Positions 33,613-42,191 of a stretch of DNA of 64,000 nucleotides are shown here, one piece after another. The position numbers and the translations under genes are program-made. Numbering within the stretch: the stretch's first letter is position 1; every line of letters begins with the position of its first letter. Source of the DNA: Actinophytocola algeriensis (lineage in GTDB: Bacteria; Actinomycetota; Actinomycetes; Mycobacteriales; Pseudonocardiaceae). Under the pieces are notes generated by a model. That model saw only the letters and a program-made list of their open reading frames with translations. It had not been told where the DNA came from and made no database searches. The stretch covers positions 124,001-188,000 of the forward strand of contig NZ_JACHJQ010000002.1 of the NCBI RefSeq assembly GCF_014203735.1. Reading direction: 5' to 3'.

Positions 33613-35841
33613 ATGGTTGACCACATTTCGGAGTCGCTCCCCCGATTAGCCGACGCGCTGCAGGAACTGGGCGTCCGTCTCGGCGACATCGGCACGGAAC
33701 TGCACGCCCTGCAGGCAGTTCCTCCGGGCGCCCGCACCGCGTCGACACCCAGCGGCTCTCCTGTGCCCGACACTCCGACGACCGGCCCCGCGACGCCCAG
33801 CCCCCAGGGCACCAGCGCTCCGGCACCGGCGTCCGGCTCACCGGAACCCGGCACCTCAGGCCCGGCCTCCGCCACGCCCGGCTCCGCGTCCGCGGGTCCG
33901 GCGGCTCCAGCGGCGGCCTCCTCGGCACCCGGTGCCACAGCGCCCCGCACGTCGCCGTCGGCCACCCCGACCGCAGGCCCCTCGGCACCCGGCTCGCCGG
34001 CCACGGGCAGGTCCGCACCCGGCGTCGCAGCACCCGGCAGTCCGGCGCCCGCCTCGCCGACCGCGGGCCCGTCAGCTCCCGGCACGGCGCCGCACGGCGC
34101 GCCTGCCCCCGGATCGTCCGCGCCCGGTCCCTCGGCGGCGTGGCCAGGAGGCCACGGCCCCGCCGCGGCCGGTCCCGGCATGCCCGCTCCCGGCCCGTAC
34201 GGCGCCGGTCCGTTCGGCGCCGGTCACGCAGGTCCGCCTCCCCCGCAGGGCTACTGGTACCGGCCGCCGCAGCCGCCGCCCGGCCCCACCCTGTGGGAGC
34301 GTCTCAGCCAGGACGGTGCGGGCAGCCGCATCCTCGCCTGGATAGGCGGCGTGGTCACCCTCGCCGGCGTGGTCCTCCTCCTCGTCCTCGCCATCCAGCG
34401 CGGTTACCTCGGGCCGCTGCCCCGGGTGCTCCTCGGCGCGGGGCTCGGGCTCGTGCTCGCCGGGATCGGTGCCGTGCTGCACCGCAGCCCGGCCGCCCGC
34501 ACCGGCGCGTACGCCCTCGCCGCGACCGGGGTCGCCGTCCTCTACCTCGACGTCGTCGCCGCCGCCTCGCTCTACCACTTCCTCCCGGCCTGGGGCGGCC
34601 TGGTCGTCGGGCTCGCGGTGACCGCCGGTGGGGTCGCCGTCGCGGGGTTGTGGGGATCGCAGCTCTTCGCCGTGTTCGTCGTCGTGTGCTGTGCCGTCTC
34701 GGCGCCGATCATCACCGGCGGGTTCGACACGTTGCTGCTGAGCTTCCTGCTCGTGCTCCTGCTCGGCACGACCCCCGTCCAGCTGGCCAAGCGGTGGGCC
34801 GGGCTCCTGCTGGCCGCGGGGCTGCCGCCGGTCGTCGCGTGCGTGATCAACATCGGCATCGCGGAGCAGCTCGGCGGCGACGCGACCACCACCGCCGTGC
34901 TGGCGGGCGTGACCAGCGGGATCGTCATCCTCCTCGCGACCGCCACCGCGCTGCGCAGGCCCGGCGACGACTTCGCGCTCGTCATGCTCTGCGTCGGGCC
35001 GGTGCCGGGCATGCTCGCCCCGCTGCTGCTCCCCCGGCTCGGCGCGGCGATCCTGCCCGCGGTGGTCGGCACGCTCCTCGTCGGGGTCTGGGTGCTGGGC
35101 CGGCGCACGGCCCTCCCGCGCGCCTTCGCGCTGACGGCGGGCGGCATCGGCGCGCTCGCGTTCCTCCAGGCCACGGCGACCGCCTTCGACGACGACGCCC
35201 GTGCCATCGCGTTCCTCGCCGAGGCGACGATCGTCGCGGTCCTCGCGGTGCGGATCCGGCTCGCCGCGGCGCTGGTGCCCTCGGCCCTGTTCGGGTTCAT
35301 CGGGTTCGTGCTCGCGCTGTCGTACTCCGCCCGGCCCGACGTCGTCGCCCGGCCGCCGCGATGGCTGCTCGGCACGGGTGACGCCGTCACCCTGGGACTG
35401 ACCGGTGTCGTGCTCGCCGCGGCCGCGATCGTGTTGTGCTGGGCGGCTTTCCGGCTCGGGGTGTTCTCCGCCGAGGAGCACGCCCCGCACGGCTGGATCC
35501 CCGCCGGACTGATCGCGCTGTACGGGTCCACCGCGGCACTGCTGGCCGTCGGCCTGCTCGTGTCGCCGGACCGCGACGGGTTCCTGCTGGGGCACGTGTT
35601 GGTCACCGTGTCGTGGACGGTCGGTGCCCTGGTCCTGCTGCTACGCGGCATCGACTCGGTGCCGACGCGGGTCGCGGGCCTGTCGCTGGTGGTGGCCGCG
35701 CTGGCCAAGCTGGTCCTCTTCGACCTGTCCTCTTTGGACGGCATGGCCCGCGTGGCCGCGTTCCTGGTCGCCGGCCTGGTGCTGCTCGCGGCGGGTGCCC
35801 GGTACGCCAAGCTGGTGGCGGCCAGGAACCCGACACGCTGA
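33613..35841 (+). CDS. DUF2339 polytopic membrane protein with Pro/Ala/Ser-rich linker
   Basis: The protein has 742 residues. The N-terminal 35 residues are a short amphipathic helix (LADALQELGVRLGDIGTELHAL). About 180 residues of Pro, Ala, Ser and Gly follow, with repeated APG, PGS and PAS units. From WERLSQDGAGSRILAWIGG onward the DUF2339 core has some 18-20 membrane helices, including LYLDVVAAASLYHFLPAWGGLVVGLAVTAG. The family is widespread but uncharacterised. The linker length is unusual and compositionally biased. Confidence 0.8.
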   Translation: MVDHISESLPRLADALQELGVRLGDIGTELHALQAVPPGARTASTPSGSPVPDTPTTGPATPSPQGTSAPAPASGSPEPGTSGPASATPGSASAGPAAPAAASSAPGATAPRTSPSATPTAGPSAPGSPATGRSAPGVAAPGSPAPASPTAGPSAPGTAPHGAPAPGSSAPGPSAAWPGGHGPAAAGPGMPAPGPYGAGPFGAGHAGPPPPQGYWYRPPQPPPGPTLWERLSQDGAGSRILAWIGGVVTLAGVVLLLVLAIQRGYLGPLPRVLLGAGLGLVLAGIGAVLHRSPAARTGAYALAATGVAVLYLDVVAAASLYHFLPAWGGLVVGLAVTAGGVAVAGLWGSQLFAVFVVVCCAVSAPIITGGFDTLLLSFLLVLLLGTTPVQLAKRWAGLLLAAGLPPVVACVINIGIAEQLGGDATTTAVLAGVTSGIVILLATATALRRPGDDFALVMLCVGPVPGMLAPLLLPRLGAAILPAVVGTLLVGVWVLGRRTALPRAFALTAGGIGALAFLQATATAFDDDARAIAFLAEATIVAVLAVRIRLAAALVPSALFGFIGFVLALSYSARPDVVARPPRWLLGTGDAVTLGLTGVVLAAAAIVLCWAAFRLGVFSAEEHAPHGWIPAGLIALYGSTAALLAVGLLVSPDRDGFLLGHVLVTVSWTVGALVLLLRGIDSVPTRVAGLSLVVAALAKLVLFDLSSLDGMARVAAFLVAGLVLLAAGARYAKLVAARNPTR

Positions 35842-36002
35842 CCGCCGGACCGAGGCCGCGCGCGATCGTGCAACACCGCGTCAGACGAGAAGGGAGACGT
35901 CTCGGCAGGGCATGGGCCATGCCGACGCCATCCGGACGATCAGCGGAACGATTCAACGCTGGCGTATTGCCGCCATGGCCGGGACTGGCCACGATGATCG
36001 CC

Positions 36003-36947
36003 ATGCTGGAAGCGTTGGGGATCACCGCGTTCGCCGAGTCCGTCTACCGCGCACTGCTCACCGACCCCGGTCGCACCGCCGCGGAACTGGCGCGGTCGGT
36101 GGACCGCTCGGAGCGGATGATCCGCAAGGCGGTGGCGGAGCTGGAGGAGCTGGGCCTGGTGACCCGGCTGCCGGGCAGGCCGGTGCGGCTGCTCGCGGCC
36201 CGCCCGGACACCGCGATCGACCTGCTGGTGGCGCGGCGGCAGCGGGAGCTGACCACGGTGCAGGCGAACGCGCGGGCACTGGCCGCGGAGATGAACGTGG
36301 CGCGCCAGCCGGACGAGCTGCTGGAGATCCTCGTCGGCCAGCGGGCGGTCGCCGACCGGTTCACCCAGCTCGTGCGCGGCTGCGAGCGGGAGCTGCTGGT
36401 GATCGACCGGCCGCCCTACGCCGCGCGGGCCACGCCGTCGGAGGAGGAGGTGACCACCCGGCTGCACGAGGACGTCGGTGTCCGCGGGCTGTACGCGCCG
36501 GAGTCGCTCGAGCTGCCGGGGGCGCTGGCCGCCGCGCGCAGGGCGGTCGAGAGCGGTGAGCTGTCGCGGGTGCACCCGAAGCTGCCGATGAAGCTCGCGA
36601 TCGCGGACCGGGAGGTCGCGCTGCTGCCGCTCGTGCTGGAGGACATGGTCGAGAGCGCGCTCGTGGTGCGGAAGTGCGCGCTGCTGGACGCGCTGGTGGT
36701 GCTGTTCGACCTGCTGTGGGAGCAGGCCGCGCCGCTCGTGCCGGTCCAGGAGGCGGGCGAGCCTGCCGACCTCGGGCTGCTGACGCTGCTGGCGGCAGGC
36801 GCGAAGGACGAGACGATCGCCCGTCAGCTGGGGGTCAGCCCTCGTACGGTGACCCGGCGGGTGGCGGAGCTGCTCGACCAGCTGGGCGCGCGCACCCGGT
36901 TCCACGCCGGGGTGCTGGCCGAGCGGCACGGCCTGCTCACCGAGTAG
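36003..36947 (+). CDS. TrmB-like / LuxR-type HTH transcriptional regulator
   Basis: From ATG 36003 the protein has 314 residues. An N-terminal TrmB-type winged helix (AFAESVYRALLTDPGRTAAELARSVDRSERMIRKAVAEL) is followed by a phospholipase-D-like middle region with IDRPPYA. A C-terminal LuxR-type HTH (LLTLLAAGAKDETIARQLGVSPRTVTRRVAELLDQLGAR) completes it. This architecture is common among actinobacterial regulators and lacks a receiver domain. ATG 35994 is an alternative start. Its target is unknown. The 160-bp gap upstream shows no clear operator. Confidence 0.8.
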   Translation: MLEALGITAFAESVYRALLTDPGRTAAELARSVDRSERMIRKAVAELEELGLVTRLPGRPVRLLAARPDTAIDLLVARRQRELTTVQANARALAAEMNVARQPDELLEILVGQRAVADRFTQLVRGCERELLVIDRPPYAARATPSEEEVTTRLHEDVGVRGLYAPESLELPGALAAARRAVESGELSRVHPKLPMKLAIADREVALLPLVLEDMVESALVVRKCALLDALVVLFDLLWEQAAPLVPVQEAGEPADLGLLTLLAAGAKDETIARQLGVSPRTVTRRVAELLDQLGARTRFHAGVLAERHGLLTE

Positions 36948-37764
36948 CGGTCACCGAGTACACGGGCAGCGGCTCGACCTGGCCCGCGACCGAGTCGAGC
37001 ACGTCGACATGGCTCGCGATCAGGTCACGCACGGGTTCGGGCACGGTGTGCAGGCGCTCACCGACGATCTCGCGGCAGATGGCGATCTCCCAGGCGGCGT
37101 CGTGCACACCGGTCGTGTCGACGGCCGCCGGCTCGCCGGCGTGCCAACCGGTCTCGGCGAGGATCCTCAGCAGCGCGTCGCGCGAGAACGGGGTGCGGAC
37201 GTTGCCCTCGCCGCGCTCGCCGGTGGCCTCGATCATGCCCTGGACCTGCACGGCGAGCAGGTGTGCGAGCTGGCCGTGGGTGGTCGGTTCGAGGTCCCAC
37301 TCGGCGAAGCACAGCCGCCGCGCCCACGGCCGCACCCGGGCGAGCGTGGCGCGCAGCTGGTCCAGCGAGGCGAAGTACCAGGAGCACTGCGACAGGACGA
37401 CGTGGTCGAACGAGTCGTCGGGGAAGGTCTCGGCGAGCACGTCGAAATCGAACCGGAAGTCGATCCGCGGGCCGAGCGGCGTCCCGCCGAGGAACGCGGC
37501 CGACGCACCGAGCGAGACCGGCGCCCCGTAGTCCGGGCCCGCGAGGTCGACCGCCGTCACGTGGCCGCGCTCCCCCACCGCGTCGGCGAGGACGGCGGTC
37601 ATGTCGCCCTGCCCGCAGCCCACCTCCAGCACCCGGTCACCGGGCCGCAGGTCCCACGTGTTCGCCAGTTCGGCCCGGAACCGCGTCTGCACGAGCTGGG
37701 TGGTGGGTTCGGTCACCCCGGTGGCCATGGCCGCCACCACGCTGCCGACGTCGATCGCACTCAT
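36937..37764 (-). CDS. SAM-dependent methyltransferase
   Basis: This 275-residue protein carries motif I (VLEVGCGQGDMTAVLADAVG), an acidic residue after strand 2 (VTAVDLAG) and DSFDHVVLSQCSWYF (motif II/III). The N-terminal helix TQLVQTRFRAELANTWDLRPG is typical of small-molecule methyltransferases. The acceptor is unknown. The 3' end overlaps the convergent TrmB-like gene by 11 bp. Other in-frame ATGs lie two and three codons upstream. Confidence 0.8.
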   Translation of the reverse strand: MSAIDVGSVVAAMATGVTEPTTQLVQTRFRAELANTWDLRPGDRVLEVGCGQGDMTAVLADAVGERGHVTAVDLAGPDYGAPVSLGASAAFLGGTPLGPRIDFRFDFDVLAETFPDDSFDHVVLSQCSWYFASLDQLRATLARVRPWARRLCFAEWDLEPTTHGQLAHLLAVQVQGMIEATGERGEGNVRTPFSRDALLRILAETGWHAGEPAAVDTTGVHDAAWEIAICREIVGERLHTVPEPVRDLIASHVDVLDSVAGQVEPLPVYSVTATR

Positions 37765-37807
37765 GGTCATCACGGTAGAACCCGTGGCCAGCGGTTAACG
37801 TGGAGGT

Positions 37808-38170
37808 ATGGCGAGCCGGATCATCGCGACCGTGTTCGACTGCCGCGACACGGAGACCCTGGCGGCGTTCTGGTGCGCCGTCCTCGACTACGAGATCACC
37901 GACCGCTGGCACGACGCCCACGGCGCGCGGTACGTGGAGGCGTCGGCCGACGGCGTGCCCATGTTGTTGTTCTACCCGGTGACCGAGCCGAAGCGGGCGA
38001 AGAACCGGGTGCACCTGGACGTGCGGGCCGCCGGGGCGCAGTACGACGAAGTGGCTCGGCTGGTGGCACTGGGCGGCAGGGTGGTCGCCGACGACCCGGC
38101 CGTGCCGTGGGTCGTCCTGCAGGACCCGGAGGGCAACGAGTTCTGCGTCCTGCCACCGGAGCGCGGCTAG
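37808..38170 (+). CDS. VOC-family protein (Glyoxalase_6 type)
   Basis: The protein has 120 residues. It begins IIATVFDCRDTETLAAFWCAVLDYEI and has NRVHLDVRAAGAQYDEVARLVALGG and a final VLQDPEGNEFCVLPP strand, the actinobacterial Glyoxalase_6 pattern. TAACGT lies 6 nt before ATG 37808, which suggests leaderless expression; GGAGGT directly abuts the ATG. Function is unassigned. Confidence 0.82.
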   Translation: MASRIIATVFDCRDTETLAAFWCAVLDYEITDRWHDAHGARYVEASADGVPMLLFYPVTEPKRAKNRVHLDVRAAGAQYDEVARLVALGGRVVADDPAVPWVVLQDPEGNEFCVLPPERG

Positions 38171-39474
38171 CCGCCGGACGACGTGGTGGACGACCCCCGG
38201 ATGGCGGCACGGAGGTACCGACCGGCCCGCCGCAACGCCGACCGCCGCGGCCCGGTCGGGAGCTGGTCGCCGGGGACGCGGATCCAGCCGTACCCCGTTG
38301 TCTCCTTGACCTGGACGGTGACCTGGCGGTACTCGTCCGGCGCGTGCTCGTCGTGCTGTTTGACCACCTCGTGGTGCACGTAGGCCGAGGTGATGACCGC
38401 CAGCGGTTTGGCGGACTGCGCCAGCGCCGACTTCAACGGCGCCGCCTCGATCAGGCGCGTGACGTGGATGAAGCCGGGGCCGTCGGGACCGACACTGTCG
38501 AACGCGATCTCGCCCACGTGCAACGCCAGTCGCAGCCTGATCACCTCGTCCGGGTGTGTCTCGTTGTGCTCGTCGAGCAGCTCGGTGAGCGCGGTCAGCA
38601 GCTCGCCGACGAAGGCGCTCTTGTTCGCGCCCGCCGCGGGGACGGCGATGAGGATTCCGTCGCCCGTGTCCCTGCGGTAGGAAGCCTGCCACGGGATCCT
38701 GGCCCGCGTGAACGCTGTCTCGACGACCGTGTGCATGCCCCGCCGGATGGCCATGCGGTTCTGCTGTGTGCGGTTGTCGGCCCCGAACTTCTCGAGGTCG
38801 AACACGCAGATCACGTAGGTGCCGTCGGGATGGTGGTCCTTGTCGGCATGGTGTTTCCCGCCGGTGTGGTGGTTCCTGTCGGCATGGTGGTTCCTGTCGG
38901 CATGGTGGTTCCTGTCGGCACGGTGTCTCCGGTCCGGCACCGGGGCCCGGGTGATGGTCGTGGTCCTGGCGACGTACTCCCACTCGGCACTCCACGACGT
39001 CACCACCACGTGCCCGCCGCCGGTGGGCAGGAACCGCCGCGTCCCACCGGGGTGGCCCGCGTTGTCGAACACCAGGAGCCACCGCCCGCCCCGCGCCCCG
39101 TCGCTCAGTTCTCGCACCACGGCGGGCACGGCGGCCTCGTCGTCGCCGTCCGCGATATCCAGGCGCTCGGCCAAAGCCACGAACCTGTCCCGGATATTCG
39201 ATTTCCCCGCCGGAATCCACCAGACGAGATCGTATTCATGCGCGTAGCGGTGGGCGTACTCGACCGCGATTTGGGTTTTACCGACACCGCCCATTCCGAC
39301 CAGCACCTCGGGCAGTTGCGACGTCGCGTCCGCCAGCCGCCGGTGCAACTGCACGAGCAGATCCTCGCGTCCAACGAAGTTCGGGTTTCTCGGAGGCACG
39401 TCCCCCCATATCCGTGGCAACACCCCGCGAGTCCGATCCCTGTCATCCGAACGACTTGTTCCAGACGACGTCAT
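38167..39474 (-). CDS. NB-ARC (FxsT-like) domain fused through His-rich repeats to a nucleotide-cyclase-like domain
   Basis: The protein has 435 residues in three parts. Residues 20-175 match the start of FxSxx-COOH-system/STAND proteins: RIWGDVPPRNPNFVGREDLL, P-loop GMGGVGKT (60-67) and Walker B LLVFDNAG (133-140). Here the NTPase stops before its helical and TPR parts. Residues 184-216 are His-rich HADRNH-type repeats. Residues 220-345 resemble a class III cyclase homology domain, with metal-Asp candidates D226 (VFDLEKFG) and D269/D272 (RRDTGDGILIAVP). ATG 39474 has GGAGG 4 nt upstream. A nucleotide-triggered signalling protein is plausible; activity is unproven. Confidence 0.75.
   Translation of the reverse strand: MTSSGTSRSDDRDRTRGVLPRIWGDVPPRNPNFVGREDLLVQLHRRLADATSQLPEVLVGMGGVGKTQIAVEYAHRYAHEYDLVWWIPAGKSNIRDRFVALAERLDIADGDDEAAVPAVVRELSDGARGGRWLLVFDNAGHPGGTRRFLPTGGGHVVVTSWSAEWEYVARTTTITRAPVPDRRHRADRNHHADRNHHADRNHHTGGKHHADKDHHPDGTYVICVFDLEKFGADNRTQQNRMAIRRGMHTVVETAFTRARIPWQASYRRDTGDGILIAVPAAGANKSAFVGELLTALTELLDEHNETHPDEVIRLRLALHVGEIAFDSVGPDGPGFIHVTRLIEAAPLKSALAQSAKPLAVITSAYVHHEVVKQHDEHAPDEYRQVTVQVKETTGYGWIRVPGDQLPTGPRRSALRRAGRYLRAAIRGSSTTSSGG
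38827..38919 (-). repeat. 18-bp tandem repeats encoding the His-rich linker
   Basis: On the plus strand, TGGTGGTTCCTGTCGGCA repeats about three times exactly, with diverged copies on both sides. The period is a multiple of 3, so copy-number change would keep the frame and alter only linker length. Confidence 0.8.
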
Positions 39475-39644
39475 CTGGCCTCCAACCACGACCGAACCTG
39501 TGGGCGCGGATAGTAGCGTGGTCTGAAGATCACCCGGGCCGCGGCATCGGCGGGCCTGCTCCTGTCCATTTATTCAATGCATTTCGCTCGTCGTGGCCCA
39601 ACCGTGCGCGCGGCAGAGGGAAATGTGCTGCCGACGTTCGACAG

Positions 39645-40748
39645 TCAATCTGCGCCGGGGATGGTGTTTGTCGCAAGCACGCGGACCGCCTCGTACGGGC
39701 CGCCTGCCGCGCGTTGGCGGGCGGCGCCGGTGCCGACGCGCAGCAACCGGCGTACGCCGTCGCGGACGAGCTGGGTCGCTTCCAGGGCTTCCAGTGCCGG
39801 GCGGACCGCGGCCAGCAGCTCGGTGACGAGGACCGTCGCCGGGGCCTGGCGTTCCAGCACCGGGTGGATACCGGGGCCCGACATGCCGTGCCGGGCCGCG
39901 GACCACAGCGCCGCGGCGCCCACCTGTTCGCCGATCACCGGGGCTTCCCGGCCGGATTCCAGGTCCGTCAGCGCCGTCCGGACCAGGGCTGCCGTCAGGG
40001 CCGCCTGTAACAGGGTGGCTTCCACGTCGATGCCGGTGTCCGCCACGCGTAGCTCCACACCGGACAGTCGCGGGGCCGGGCGGGCCAGCCACAGCGGGGA
40101 CGCGTCGTCGACCAGTACGCCCTGTTCGGCCAGCCGGGACACGCGTGCCTCGTACGCGCGCACCGACGCGAAGTGCGGCGGCATCCCGGACGCGGGCAGA
40201 CGCGACCGCTGGACCACCCGCCAGCTCGCGTGGCCGGTGTCCGCGCCGCCCGTGAACGGGGAGTTCACCGACAGTGCCAGCAACGTGGGCAGCCACGGGC
40301 GCAGGTGGTTCACGACCGCCACCGCGGTCTCCGGGTCCGGCACCCCGACCCGCACCTGGCAGCCGCAACCGTGGTGGTCCGCGACCACACCGGCATAGGT
40401 GGCGGCCACCGCCGCGAACCGCGAACGCGGGGCGATCGGGCCGCCCAGTGCCGACGTCCCGCTCGGCACCAGCCACACGTCCGCCGCGCGGGCGGCGGTG
40501 GTGAGCAGTGCGCGGGTGTGGGTGAGCCTGGCTGCCAGCTCGTCGAGGCCGGAACAGTCGCCGGTGTGCGCCTCCACCTGCGTGTCCGACCACTGGGCCT
40601 GCACCGTCGCGTCCTCGGCGGCCGGCCGCAGGACACGCGCGCCGTGGCAGACCTCTGATGCGGCGGGCACCGTGTGGCCGGTGGCCGGGTCGGCCAGCAA
40701 CAGCTCCTCGCCGACGCTCACCGTGAGCCCGGGCGACGGAAATCCCAT
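39645..40748 (-). CDS. YbdK-type carboxylate-amine ligase (glutamate-cysteine ligase family 2)
   Basis: The protein has 367 residues. It shows QWSDTQVEAHTGDC, DHHGCGCQVRVGVPDPETAVAVVNHLRPWLPTLLALSVNSPF and SGVELRVADTG, the GCS2/YbdK pattern. Family members ligate a carboxylate to an amine using ATP and have weak gamma-glutamylcysteine ligase activity. The N-terminal GVEEE motif reads SVGEELLLAD, two residues short, so an ATP-metal ligand may be missing. GGGAGG precedes ATG 40748. It is divergent from the GNAT gene, with 33 bp between starts. Confidence 0.82.
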   Translation of the reverse strand: MGFPSPGLTVSVGEELLLADPATGHTVPAASEVCHGARVLRPAAEDATVQAQWSDTQVEAHTGDCSGLDELAARLTHTRALLTTAARAADVWLVPSGTSALGGPIAPRSRFAAVAATYAGVVADHHGCGCQVRVGVPDPETAVAVVNHLRPWLPTLLALSVNSPFTGGADTGHASWRVVQRSRLPASGMPPHFASVRAYEARVSRLAEQGVLVDDASPLWLARPAPRLSGVELRVADTGIDVEATLLQAALTAALVRTALTDLESGREAPVIGEQVGAAALWSAARHGMSGPGIHPVLERQAPATVLVTELLAAVRPALEALEATQLVRDGVRRLLRVGTGAARQRAAGGPYEAVRVLATNTIPGAD

Positions 40749-40781
40749 CCCGACCTCCCGCCGACCGTTACGCTCCTGCCC

Positions 40782-41270
40782 GTGATCCGCGAGGCCAGTC
40801 TGACCGACCTGCCCGTTCTTCGCGACATCGAACGCGCGGCAGGCACCCCCTTCCGGGACGTCGGCATGGCCGCGATCGCCGAGGACGAGCCACCCACCAT
40901 CGACGAGCTGACCGCCTACCAGCGGGCCGGCCGGGCATGGGTGTGGGGCGATCCGCCCGTCGCGTACGTGCTCGCCGACGAGGTCGACGGGTACGCGCAC
41001 ATCGAGCAGGTTTCCGTCCACCCAGGACATTCGCGGCGCGGGATCGGCCGGGCGCTCGTCGACCACGTCGGCGCGTGGGCGGCGGCACGCGGGCTCGCCG
41101 GGCTCACGCTGACGACGTTCGCGGACGTGCCGTGGAACGCGCCGTACTACGCCCGCCTCGGGTTCGTGGTCGTGACCGACCTCACGCCCGGCCTCCGCGC
41201 GATCCGCGACCACGAGGTGGCGCGCGGGCTCGACTCCTGGCCGAGGGTGGCCATGCGCCGCGACGGTTGA
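40782..41270 (+). CDS. GNAT-family N-acetyltransferase
   Basis: This 162-residue protein begins REASLTDLPVLRDIERAAGTPF and has the acetyl-CoA motif VSVHPGHSRRGIGRALVD (R/Q-x-x-G-x-G/A). It ends with YYARLGFVVV. The acceptor is unknown. TACGCT lies 7 nt before GTG 40782, which suggests a leaderless transcript. Confidence 0.85.
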   Translation: MIREASLTDLPVLRDIERAAGTPFRDVGMAAIAEDEPPTIDELTAYQRAGRAWVWGDPPVAYVLADEVDGYAHIEQVSVHPGHSRRGIGRALVDHVGAWAAARGLAGLTLTTFADVPWNAPYYARLGFVVVTDLTPGLRAIRDHEVARGLDSWPRVAMRRDG

Positions 41271-41319
41271 GCCCACATCGCCCGGGTAACCCCACCGCAA
41301 CCGAGCGTGGGGAGCACCG

Positions 41320-42174
41320 ATGGCCGAGCAGAACCAGCCACCACAACAGCAAACACGGCCCGGGACCACGGGCGACATGGCGCCGGAGCCGCAGGACTCG
41401 ATGTCCTCCTACGTCGGCCGTGACCTGCTCAAGCGCAAGCGCGCGCTGATCACCGGCGGCGACTCCGGCATCGGCCGGGCCGTCGCGGTCGCGTTCGCCA
41501 AGGAGGGCGCGGACGTCGCGATCGCCTACCTCTCCGAGCACGACGACGCGAAGCACACCGCCGACCTCGTGCAGGCCGAAGGCAGGCGCTGTGAGCTGAT
41601 CCCGGGTGACCTCGCCGACCGCGGCCACTGCGCGAAGGTGGTCGAGCAGGCGGTGTCCGCGCTGGGCGGGCTCGACATCCTCGTCAACAACGTGGCGACG
41701 CAGGAGCAGGTCGAGTCACCGGAGGACATCACCGACGAGCAGTGGAAGCGGACGTTCGACGTGAACATCCACAGCTACTTCCGGGTCACCGCGGCCGCGC
41801 TGCCGCACCTCGGCGACGGCAGCGTCATCATCAACACCGGTTCGGTGAACGGCATGCGCGGCAACAAGGGGCTCATCGACTACTCGGCCACCAAGGGTGC
41901 CGTGCACGCGTGGACCATGGCGATGGCGCAGGCGCTGGTGGACCGGCGGATCCGGGTCAACTGCGTCGCGCCGGGTCCGGTGTGGACACCGCTGATCCCG
42001 GCCACGCTGCCCGAGGAGAAGGTCGAGAGCTTCGGTGAGCAGACCCCGTACGGGCGGGTCGCGCAGCCGGACGAGCTGGCCCCCTCGTACGTGTTCTTCG
42101 CCGCGGAGAAGCTGTCCTCGTACTACTCCGGTGAGGTCCTGGCCGCTCTCGGCGGCGAGACCCACCCGGGCTGA
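41320..42174 (+). CDS. SDR-family oxidoreductase (YhdF/general-stress glucose-dehydrogenase-like)
   Basis: The protein has 284 residues. A polar N-terminal extension (QNQPPQQQTRPG, then APEPQDSMSSYVGRDLL) precedes ITGGDSGIGRAVAVAF (NAD(P) site), the NNVATQEQ segment and the catalytic Ser, Tyr and Lys (NTGSVNG, then DYSATKGA). The extended N-terminus is typical of the Bacillus YhdF/YhxC general-stress type. It lies 17 bp before the zinc dehydrogenase gene and is probably cotranscribed with it. Confidence 0.88.
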   Translation: MAEQNQPPQQQTRPGTTGDMAPEPQDSMSSYVGRDLLKRKRALITGGDSGIGRAVAVAFAKEGADVAIAYLSEHDDAKHTADLVQAEGRRCELIPGDLADRGHCAKVVEQAVSALGGLDILVNNVATQEQVESPEDITDEQWKRTFDVNIHSYFRVTAAALPHLGDGSVIINTGSVNGMRGNKGLIDYSATKGAVHAWTMAMAQALVDRRIRVNCVAPGPVWTPLIPATLPEEKVESFGEQTPYGRVAQPDELAPSYVFFAAEKLSSYYSGEVLAALGGETHPG

Positions 42175-42191
42175 CACGTGAAGGAGCGGAC

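Noticed and set aside
37009-39513. 834-residue plus-strand open frame opposite the methyltransferase, VOC and NB-ARC genes
   Set aside because: It runs antisense or out of frame to three recognisable genes, is rich in Arg, Gly and Pro, and shows no domain. It is a product of high GC content.
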